A stretch of 5,285 bases of DNA from Chloroflexota bacterium. Lineage in GTDB: Bacteria > Chloroflexota > Limnocylindria > QHBO01. The notes under the pieces were generated by a model. It was not told the origin of the DNA, did not search any database, and saw only the letters and a list, made by a program, of their open reading frames with translations. The position numbers were made by a program, and so were the translations under genes. Where the stretch lies: positions 1-5,285 of the forward strand of contig VBKA01000236.1 in NCBI GenBank assembly GCA_005879815.1. Reading direction: 5' to 3'. How positions within the stretch are numbered: position 1 is the stretch's first letter; each line of letters opens with the position of its first letter. This document shows, one piece after another, positions 1 to 5,285 of the stretch.

Positions 1-600
1 GTCCTTCGGCAGGGGTCCGATCGCGTCGGCGTCAACCCACGTGGGGACGATCACGATCCGATCCCCGCGTGTGTCGCTGGCCACGTATGGCCGTAAGACC
101 TCGGCCATGCACGGGCCGAGCGTGAACACCCGCTCCGCTCGGCTGAGCATCAGACGGTTCAACCGTCTCCACAGACGGACCAGGGGGTTGCGGGCGGTCA
201 GCCGGCGATGGCGCACGATGGTGTCCGGATAGACGTCGTCGATCCAGACAACGTACCGCTGTCCGAGGAGTAGGTTCCTCAAGTACCCGATGATCGGCAG
301 ATAAGGCGGCTGGGCCACGATGAAGAGCAGGGGCGTCACCGGCATGCGCCACACCAGCCGGATGGCGCGCAGGAAGTAGTTGAACCAGGTCCGCAGGCGC
401 ACGAGGTCGGTGGCTTTCCGGTACTCGGGCGCGGCGAGAATGCGAAGCGCGCCCTGTCGCGTGTCGGTTGGCACGCTCGTGTACATCAATGACGGTCCTA
501 GCTCGGCGGCAAGGTCGACGCCCAGCTCCACGAACCAGTGACGCAGCGATGCCGTCTGCTTGAGGAAGACGATGGCTGGAGCGCCGTTCCGCGGGCTCAT
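1..600 (-). CDS. GT4-type glycosyltransferase, N-terminal part (3' end beyond window)
   Basis: Translating the minus strand from the ATG at 600 gives 200 codons with no stop to the window edge, so this is the N-terminal half of a longer protein. Landmarks match GT-B fold, family GT4 enzymes of surface-polysaccharide synthesis. VAQPPYLP (residues 95-102) and VWIDDVYPD (118-126) fit the Rossmann strands of the acceptor domain; RAERVFTLGPCMAEVL (154-169) is the usual 'seen as sentinel' helix; IVPTWVDAD (184-192) is the typical N-W-V/A-D linker into the nucleotide-sugar domain. The donor-site E-x7-E region lies outside the window. The expected role is cytoplasmic transfer of a sugar onto a lipid-linked repeat unit; donor and acceptor are unknown. 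The start is 2 nt after the upstream kinase stop. An in-frame GTG at 606 would instead give a 4-nt GTGA overlap and add two residues. Neither start has a clear Shine-Dalgarno, so translational coupling is likely. Confidence 0.85.
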   Translation of the reverse strand, partial: MSPRNGAPAIVFLKQTASLRHWFVELGVDLAAELGPSLMYTSVPTDTRQGALRILAAPEYRKATDLVRLRTWFNYFLRAIRLVWRMPVTPLLFIVAQPPYLPIIGYLRNLLLGQRYVVWIDDVYPDTIVRHRRLTARNPLVRLWRRLNRLMLSRAERVFTLGPCMAEVLRPYVASDTRGDRIVIVPTWVDADAIGPLPKD

Positions 601-602
601 CG

Positions 603-1823
603 TCACGCTGCTGCCGCGCACAGATCGCGCGTGGCAGCTTCCACGTTGCGCAGGAACGTCGCGGTGCCCGGCGTTGGGCGGCGGAACAGTGCGCTCGTGT
701 TCTCGCGCGCCCGGAGCTCCAGCTCCTCTAGCAGGAAGAGCGCGAGCGTCCGCCTCCGCCCGGCGGGCGTGTCCCAGCAGAGGCCGGGCCAGCGCTGCAA
801 GACGTCCACCCCAAGGCGATCGCCGAGCGCCAGACCGACTCGGGCGGCGAAGCCGTCGCCCAGCCTGCTGCCCAGCACGTACGTGAGTGCGTCGAAGCCG
901 GCCTGCCGCCGCGCGGTGTACTCCCAGTCGATCAGCCACACGCGGTCGCCGCCGGCCAAGATGTTGGCAGGCTGGAAGTCTCCGTGCGTCTGCGCCGTGG
1001 CGACCCGCGTGTCTGGCGGCGAGTGGCGAACCACGCTCGCCAGCTCCCGCGCGACCTCCCGGATCGCGCAGCTCTCGACGTCATGCAGCCGGGGGTTGAG
1101 GAGCACCTGCTCCACGGCGCTCAGCCGGGCCTTGGCGTACTCGTGCGCCACCACGTCTTGGAGCGTCCGGCGAACCAGACACTCGAGCGCCGCGCGCGCT
1201 ACTTCGAACGGCCAATGCCGGGACCTCAGCGGGAGGCGGTTGAGGGGAGTGCCGACCACGAGCTCCTCGGTGAACCATCTCTCCCCTGCGCCCGCGCGCA
1301 CGACGCGGGGGACGGGAAGGTCATTCGTGCGGCGCCGGAGCTCCAGCTCCGCGCGCATGAAGGATGGATCGCGGCCCGCCTTCACGATGACGTGGCTCAC
1401 GCCAAGGTGCCGGTCGAGCACCCGGAGCCGGTGGTTTCCCCCGAGGATGACGACGTCGTCCGCGTGTGCGAGCGGCGGCGTGATGCCGACCCGCGGCCCC
1501 GCGAGCCAGGCCGCGCTCGGCCCGCGCGTGGCCGCCGCCACGTAGGCCCGCTGCAGCGGCCGGCGCCACCAGACGGTGCTCCGCGCGTACTCGCGCCGCA
1601 CGGGCTCCAGCGCCGCCCGCCCCACCGTCGGCCTGAAGATGGCGTTGAGGTACACGTTGCAGAGCCAGAGCTGCTCGTCCCGGGTGCGTCGCCTACTTGC
1701 CGTCGCACTCGGGTACCAGTGCACGACGTGCGCCTTGCCAGCGACGGCGAGGAGGAGGTCGGGGAGCGTCTGCTCGACAATCTCGCCGAACGGCTCCCGC
1801 TCAAGCAGCAGGCTGATACGCAC
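603..1823 (-). CDS. APH-fold phosphotransferase with extra N-terminal region
   Basis: A 406-residue protein if started at the GTG at 1823. From that start, residues about 125-400 form an aminoglycoside/choline-kinase-like fold. VIVKAG carries the ATP-binding lysine (K148), and an E in the following helix (E159 or E161) may pair with it. FTEELVVGTPL (about 184-194) is the hinge. THGDFQPANIL (279-289) is the Brenner catalytic loop with D282 and N287, and LIDWEY (297-302) supplies the metal-binding D299. All key kinase residues are present, so it should be active. Residues 1-125 are not recognised. APH-fold enzymes phosphorylate many small hydroxylated molecules; in this locus a sugar, sugar-lipid or polyol is more plausible than an antibiotic (inference). 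The frame stays open upstream to a TTG at 1868, but that would overlap the P-loop kinase by 68 nt; the GTG leaves a 23-nt overlap and begins with a natural N-terminus (VRISLLLE). No ATG occurs before the kinase domain. No clear Shine-Dalgarno was seen. Confidence 0.85.
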   Translation of the reverse strand: MRISLLLEREPFGEIVEQTLPDLLLAVAGKAHVVHWYPSATASRRRTRDEQLWLCNVYLNAIFRPTVGRAALEPVRREYARSTVWWRRPLQRAYVAAATRGPSAAWLAGPRVGITPPLAHADDVVILGGNHRLRVLDRHLGVSHVIVKAGRDPSFMRAELELRRRTNDLPVPRVVRAGAGERWFTEELVVGTPLNRLPLRSRHWPFEVARAALECLVRRTLQDVVAHEYAKARLSAVEQVLLNPRLHDVESCAIREVARELASVVRHSPPDTRVATAQTHGDFQPANILAGGDRVWLIDWEYTARRQAGFDALTYVLGSRLGDGFAARVGLALGDRLGVDVLQRWPGLCWDTPAGRRRTLALFLLEELELRARENTSALFRRPTPGTATFLRNVEAATRDLCAAAA

Positions 1824-2490
1824 CCGAATGAGCCGGCAGCCCGCTGGCCGCCGCGATCGCCGACGCAAGCTCCTCGACCGGCCTGGTCCCGTCGAGCACG
1901 CAGCAGCCCGAGTCGTTGGCGAGATCCCAGTAGAGTGCCAGGCGGCGCGCCAGGATCTCCACGGATTCCCTGTACGGTTCGCGCTTCACGTCCGAGCGCC
2001 GCACCGACTCCGCTACCGGCACGAGCAGCAGGACGGACACGTCCGGTCGGGGGGCGACCCGGGCCAGGAGGTGCCACAGCCACCAGCGGTCAATGCCCTC
2101 GGCCGGGAAGTTCAGCCGGAAGTCGATCAGCGTGTCCGAGAGGTAGCGATCACAGACCACCACCCACCCAAGCCAGCACTTCACACGGACCCGCACTCCG
2201 ATCTCGATCAGCAGATCCAACAGCGCGAGGGTCAGCCAGCCCCGGCGAATCCAGGGTCGCTGGAAGGCGGCCTCCCGTGCGGCCGTACGACCGGGTGCTG
2301 GCGCACCGACCCGTCGGGCCAGTGCCTTGAGGCTATTGAGGCGGGGTGTATAGCCACCGCGGATCCAGTGCACCGCCGTCGGATGGCCCAGCTGCCGAAG
2401 CCGATCGCAGAGCAGGCCGATCTGCGTGGACTTGCCGGCTGCATCGATGCCGCTGAATGTCAGCAGGGAGACAGGGGGGTGACGTGGCAT
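1801..2490 (-). CDS. Thymidylate-kinase-like P-loop kinase
   Basis: A 229-residue protein from the ATG at 2490. It opens with a Walker A loop in FSGIDAAGKSTQ (residues 12-23, K20). CDRYLSDTLID (113-123) is the DR(Y/H) motif that contacts the phosphoryl acceptor in TMK-family enzymes, and VSVLLLVPV (151-159) is the strand before an arginine-rich lid-like segment (ESVRRSDVKREPY, 161-173). Length is close to TMK (about 205-220). The P-loop reads D-A-A-G-K-S rather than the common E-G-x-D-G-x-G-K-T of housekeeping dTMP kinase. Together with the polysaccharide context, this suggests a TMK-like paralog acting on another substrate (inference). Start choice: the frame is open up to a TTG at 2571, but the extra 27 residues are low-complexity and unlike the family, and the ATG places the P-loop about 12 residues in, as is usual. 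No convincing Shine-Dalgarno precedes the ATG. The 3' end overlaps the APH-like gene by 23 nt. Confidence 0.85.
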   Translation of the reverse strand: MPRHPPVSLLTFSGIDAAGKSTQIGLLCDRLRQLGHPTAVHWIRGGYTPRLNSLKALARRVGAPAPGRTAAREAAFQRPWIRRGWLTLALLDLLIEIGVRVRVKCWLGWVVVCDRYLSDTLIDFRLNFPAEGIDRWWLWHLLARVAPRPDVSVLLLVPVAESVRRSDVKREPYRESVEILARRLALYWDLANDSGCCVLDGTRPVEELASAIAAASGLPAHSGAYQPAA

Positions 2491-2578
2491 GGTTTCGCGC
2501 CGGGGCGCGCATAGCTTCGCCCCTCGGCTTACAAGAGCCGCCGCTGCCTGAGATTTTTCTGACGGTACCAAGGCCGCG
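2491..2578 (-). promoter_or_regulatory. 88-nt gap with two short inverted repeats (possible RNA structure)
   Basis: This is the only real intergenic stretch in the window, between the NusG-like stop and the P-loop kinase ATG. As transcribed (right to left) it contains a 5-bp stem with a 6-nt loop (CGGCT-CTTGTA-AGCCG, 2540-2525), then, one base later, a 6-bp all-GC stem with a 10-nt loop (GGGGCG...CGCCCC, 2523-2502). A third 5-bp GC stem (2509-2496, loop CCCG) would compete with the second and ends 5 nt before the ATG. No U-tract follows either stem, so an intrinsic terminator is not supported. No ops/JUMPstart-like GGCGGTAG was found. Stems this short arise by chance in GC-rich DNA, so a regulatory role is only a hypothesis. 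If the kinase really starts at the TTG at 2571, the stretch is coding. Confidence 0.3.
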
Positions 2579-3115
2579 CTATACGCGCTCGACTGCCCGG
2601 GCTGCTAGCTCGACCGCTACGCTTCGTTGCAGCAGGTCGACGCTCACCACGAACGTCGCCCGCCCCGCGCGCCACGCCTGGACGAAGCCCTCCAGGCCGG
2701 CGAGCGGTCCGGCGACGATGCGCACGCGATCGCCGATCCTGATCCATGGCACCGTCCGCGCTCTGCTGGCGTAGGTCACGATCCGCCGTACCGCCTCCAC
2801 CTGCTCATCCGGGACCGGATGGAGGGTGTCCCAGCGTTCCCCGAGGATGCGGACCACCCCATCCGTGCTCGCGATACTGATGTACGTTTCTCGCGACGGT
2901 GCGAATCGCAGGAAGAGGTAACCAGGGAACAGCGGTCGCTCGAGCACGACGTATCGATCGCGCCGTCGGCTCGGCGCGCGCACGCTAGGCAGAAACAGCT
3001 CGAACTGCTTCCGCCTGAGAAGGTCCTCGACCTTGGCCTCGCACTGGCTGCGTGTCCAGACGGCAAACCATCGCTCGGCAGGCTCGAGTGCACGCTCCGC
3101 GATCACGACGCTCAT
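2579..3115 (-). CDS. NusG/RfaH-family transcription antitermination protein
   Basis: A 178-residue protein with the two-domain NusG layout. The NGN domain starts at WFAVWTRSQCEAKVE (16-30) and includes the family signature RPLFPGYLFLRF (60-71), which in NusG/RfaH lies on the surface that binds the RNA polymerase clamp. A KOW motif follows at RIGDRVRIVAGPLAGLEGFV (126-145), then a final beta strand pair (about 155-176). Length is between RfaH (about 162) and E. coli NusG (about 181). Housekeeping nusG usually sits with secE and ribosomal-protein genes; its position here among polysaccharide genes marks it as a specialised paralog (compare RfaH, UpxY, LoaP), expected to suppress pausing or Rho termination in this operon (inference). 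The start ATG overlaps the stop of the polymerase-like gene (ATGA) and has a good Shine-Dalgarno, so the two are co-translated. RfaH-like versus LoaP/UpxY-like subgroup cannot be decided by eye. Confidence 0.92.
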   Translation of the reverse strand: MSVVIAERALEPAERWFAVWTRSQCEAKVEDLLRRKQFELFLPSVRAPSRRRDRYVVLERPLFPGYLFLRFAPSRETYISIASTDGVVRILGERWDTLHPVPDEQVEAVRRIVTYASRARTVPWIRIGDRVRIVAGPLAGLEGFVQAWRAGRATFVVSVDLLQRSVAVELAARAVERV

Positions 3116-5285
3116 CGGCGGTTCGCCTCCGATGCTCCGTCGAGTTCCCGAGGCGGCGCCGCAGGTCCCACGAAGTCCTTCAGGTGCGTCGATTCGCGTC
3201 GCGCCAGCACCTCCGTCACGCCGTCGTAGATGGGTAGCATGTCGATGGCATTGCGCTCTCCGGCCTTGAGCACCCCCTCGGCGGTGGGGAAGTCGCCGCG
3301 CGCCGCATAGATGTCGACGGCAAGGTCGCGGTAGAGGTCTCCCTGCTCGGGCGTCCGGAGCAGGGCAGCGAGCATCGTCTGCTCGGCGGCTGCGTAGTCG
3401 CGTGCCTTCAAGTAATCGCGCGCCGCGCGCGTGAGGTTGACGCCGCGGCCGGCGCCGCGCTCGGCCTCTGCGCGGATCACGGTCGCCGCTTCGCCCCAGC
3501 GCTCGCCCGCCTCGAGCAGGGTGACGAGATCGTCCAGGATGGCCGCCCGCGCCTCGCCGGCTTGTACCTTGTCCAGCGCTCGGGCAAGGCCGCGCTCGAT
3601 CGCTGCAACCATGCCGGGTTCGAGCCGAGCCAAGCGCACCTTCATCGTGTCACCCTCGACGAGTGCACGAATGACCCGCCCGGTATCGGATGGCTGGAGG
3701 TCTGCGTCGGGACTGAGGTACGCGTGCGAAATGAGGTATGGGAAGAGAAAGGTCGATTTCTCGAGCTCCGCGGAGCCGGCGTCACGATCACCGCGTGCCC
3801 AGAGGCGCAGCCCCAGCTCATCTCGGACTTCGACTGCCCACGGATGGAGCGCGAGCGCCCGCCTGAGTGCCTCCTCCCCCTCCGGACCAGGGCCAAGGGC
3901 CTTCGCCAGCGCCTCGTGCGCCTCGCGGTCGGCAGGAGAACGATCGAGCGCCCGGCGCACGAGCCCAAGGGACTGGCCGCGTGCGGCGTCGCCCTCCTCT
4001 GCCAGCAGCCTGTCGGCCCTATCGAGGCAGTCCTGCGGTGAGAGAGGCACCGCGCGCGCGAGCAGCAGGAAGAGGTTCACGGCTTGGGGCACCGCGGCAA
4101 GGGTGAAGAGTACGAGCAATGGACAGAGGCTGAGTGCTCCCCCGGCGAGCTGCCGACGCCCGCTCAGCGCGAGGAGTGCGAGGACGACCATCAGGGCGAG
4201 CAGGTTCGCCGGCTGGCGGAGCCCGAAGTCCACGAAGCTGTGGACGAGGATCGCGGCGACCCCGCCCGCCAGGCCCCAGCGCAGGAGTCCTCGCGCCTCG
4301 AGCGCCGCCCGCCACTCCGGCAGCTCGAAGCCGCTCGGCTGCCTGACGGTGCGATGCCGGCGGCGCTTGCGTGCCACGGTGCCGCCGCCGGTGCTGTCCC
4401 GGCTCCGGCGGGCGGCCCTGACGACCGCGATCACGAAGAACAGCACGAGGACGGCGCCCACGATCCCGCTCTCCGCAGCCAGCTCGAGGTAATCGTTGTG
4501 GGCGTGATCCCAGATGCCTCCCTCGACCGGAGGTGCCTGGTAGGGGCGGAAGGCGTGCAGCCATGAGCCGAGCCCCGTACCGAACAGAGGATGGTCCCGG
4601 ACGATGGCCGTCCCGAGGACGCTCGCGGCGAGACGATCCCCGAGGCCCACGTCGACGTCCCCGACCGTCGCCCCGTTCTCCTCGCTCCCGGCGGCCGCCC
4701 AGAGCCCCAGCGAGACGGCACTCGTCAGAAAGAGGCCTAGCGCGATCGCGACCGGGAACCAGCTCCTTGCGCGCTGGCTTCTGGACGTCCCTCTCATGGC
4801 GACACCAGCCCCGACGACGCCGAGTCCGGCGAGCAGCGCCGCCGTCCCCCCACGCGACCCGCTCGCGCGGTGCGCCACGCCCATCGTCGCCAGGGCAGCC
4901 GCAGCTACCAGCGGCGCCCACAGCCGCCGCTGGTGCGCGATCAGCGCCGCGACCCAGGCGCGCTTCGACCGCACACCCATCCCGCGCCCGGCCTCCGCGG
5001 CGTGTGTCAGCTGCCGGCGCACGCGTCCGGCGACCGCTATGAAGTAGGCCAGCCCCGCGGGAATCACGATCTCCAGCCAGGCGGCGAAGTGGTTCGGGTT
5101 GATGAACGGGCCCGAGGCGCGCCCACTTGCCGCCGGCTCCCCGCTGATCCACAGGATGTCGCCGTTGCCCAACGCCTCCTGCACGAGGCCCAGCACCGCG
5201 GACAGAGCGCCGCCTGCGATGAGGGTGAGGAAGAGCCGCCTGAACACGTGCCGCCGCGGATCCTCCTCCATGCGGGCCGCGCGCC
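3112..5285 (-). CDS. O-antigen ligase/polymerase-like (Wzy_C) membrane protein with TPR-like C-terminal domain, 5' partial
   Basis: The frame is open to the window edge. An ATG at 5271 gives 719 residues, but the protein begins mid-family (these enzymes normally have several earlier membrane helices), so the true start is probably outside. Numbering from that Met: helices at about 12-33 and 62-82; GPFINPNHFAAW (54-65) is the family signature before the second. More helices lie at about 117-134, 142-159 and 172-193. A periplasmic loop with RDHPLFGTGLGSW (225-237) and DHAHNDYLELAAESG (255-269) is the Wzy_C hallmark with conserved histidines. Further helices are at about 270-287, 331-350 (HSFVDFGLRQPAN, 344-356), 357-370 and 378-403. 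Residues about 414-719 are helical with TPR-like pairs (for example ALDRSPADREAHEALAKAL). The family transfers or polymerises lipid-linked glycans on the outer face of the inner membrane; ligase versus polymerase cannot be told from sequence. Its stop overlaps the NusG-like start. Confidence 0.9.
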   Translation of the reverse strand, partial: RAARMEEDPRRHVFRRLFLTLIAGGALSAVLGLVQEALGNGDILWISGEPAASGRASGPFINPNHFAAWLEIVIPAGLAYFIAVAGRVRRQLTHAAEAGRGMGVRSKRAWVAALIAHQRRLWAPLVAAAALATMGVAHRASGSRGGTAALLAGLGVVGAGVAMRGTSRSQRARSWFPVAIALGLFLTSAVSLGLWAAAGSEENGATVGDVDVGLGDRLAASVLGTAIVRDHPLFGTGLGSWLHAFRPYQAPPVEGGIWDHAHNDYLELAAESGIVGAVLVLFFVIAVVRAARRSRDSTGGGTVARKRRRHRTVRQPSGFELPEWRAALEARGLLRWGLAGGVAAILVHSFVDFGLRQPANLLALMVVLALLALSGRRQLAGGALSLCPLLVLFTLAAVPQAVNLFLLLARAVPLSPQDCLDRADRLLAEEGDAARGQSLGLVRRALDRSPADREAHEALAKALGPGPEGEEALRRALALHPWAVEVRDELGLRLWARGDRDAGSAELEKSTFLFPYLISHAYLSPDADLQPSDTGRVIRALVEGDTMKVRLARLEPGMVAAIERGLARALDKVQAGEARAAILDDLVTLLEAGERWGEAATVIRAEAERGAGRGVNLTRAARDYLKARDYAAAEQTMLAALLRTPEQGDLYRDLAVDIYAARGDFPTAEGVLKAGERNAIDMLPIYDGVTEVLARRESTHLKDFVGPAAPPRELDGASEANRR
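3126..3130 (-). promoter_or_regulatory. Shine-Dalgarno for the NusG-like gene
   Basis: On the minus strand GGAGG lies 10 nt before the ATG at 3115, inside the last codons of the polymerase-like gene. It is the only strong ribosome binding site found in the window and supports the ATG as the start of the NusG-like protein. Confidence 0.7.

Noticed and set aside
32..352. Minus-strand frame of 106 residues at the left end
   Set aside because: It is in a different frame from the glycosyltransferase, whose frame carries family motifs and is continuous from 600 to the edge; the 106-residue translation is His/Arg/Pro-rich with no motif.
1..600. Lower GC in the glycosyltransferase as a sign of recent transfer
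   Set aside because: Some 60-nt lines are near 57-65% GC, but lines within the polymerase-like gene dip as low; variation is too local to claim a compositional break.
603..1823. Antibiotic-resistance aminoglycoside phosphotransferase
   Set aside because: Only the general fold and catalytic motifs match; the location within a polysaccharide operon and the extra N-terminal region argue for another small-molecule substrate.
984..2330. Long plus-strand open frames opposite the kinases (including 538-1545 and 1576-2514)
   Set aside because: Their translations are Arg/Pro/Ala/Ser-rich with no recognisable motif, and they lie antisense to frames with clear catalytic motifs. They are expected by-products of GC-rich codon use.
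2510..2524. GAGGGG followed at good spacing by an ATG (2512) on the minus strand, upstream of the P-loop kinase
   Set aside because: The ATG is out of frame with the kinase (22 nt upstream of its ATG) and the resulting peptide has no recognisable features. It could be a decoy or a small leader frame, but nothing supports it beyond the Shine-Dalgarno-like run, which is also half of a GC stem.
2502..2540. Stems in the 88-nt gap considered as a Rho-independent terminator
   Set aside because: No run of U follows either stem in the direction of transcription, and the same-strand genes continue immediately.
3431..4492. Plus-strand open frames opposite the polymerase-like gene (also 4084-4566, 4533-5042)
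   Set aside because: Low-complexity Arg/Ser/Pro/Ala translations without domain signatures; antisense shadows of the membrane/TPR gene.

Overview
The window is a high-GC (roughly two thirds G+C by eye) stretch in which every supportable gene lies on the minus strand, so the biology reads from the right edge to the left edge. Five protein genes fill it almost completely: (1) a polytopic O-antigen ligase/polymerase-type membrane protein with a long TPR-like C-terminal domain, cut at its 5' end by the window edge; (2) a NusG/RfaH-type transcription elongation factor; (3) a thymidylate-kinase-like P-loop kinase; (4) an aminoglycoside-phosphotransferase (APH)-fold kinase with an uncharacterised N-terminal region; (5) the N-terminal 200 residues of a GT4-type glycosyltransferase, cut by the left edge. 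The long plus-strand frames are antisense shadows of these GC-rich genes.

The genes are packed as one probable operon. The polymerase stop overlaps the NusG-like start by 4 nt (ATGA), the P-loop kinase overlaps the APH-like kinase by about 23 nt (GTG start), and the glycosyltransferase starts 2 nt after the APH-like stop (or overlaps it by 4 nt if a GTG is used). The only real gap is 88 nt between the NusG-like gene and the P-loop kinase. It holds two short inverted repeats and no recognisable Shine-Dalgarno for the kinase. No rRNA, tRNA, CRISPR array, insertion sequence or convincing terminator was seen.

The content points to a cell-surface or exported polysaccharide locus: a glycosyltransferase for building the repeat unit, a Wzy/WaaL-like enzyme for polymerising or transferring it, a specialised NusG paralog of the sort that helps RNA polymerase through long polysaccharide operons, and two accessory small-molecule kinases whose substrate cannot be read from sequence. 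The combination of high GC, a Wzy_C-TPR fusion and a NusG paralog inside the operon is compatible with an uncultivated soil or sediment lineage (for example Rokubacteria/Methylomirabilota, Acidobacteriota, Gemmatimonadota or a myxobacteria-like group). This is a weak inference, as no phylogenetic marker is present.

The points most worth following up are the mid-operon NusG paralog placed directly before the only structured gap, and the adjacent pair of kinases of two different folds, which looks like a dedicated phosphorylation module.
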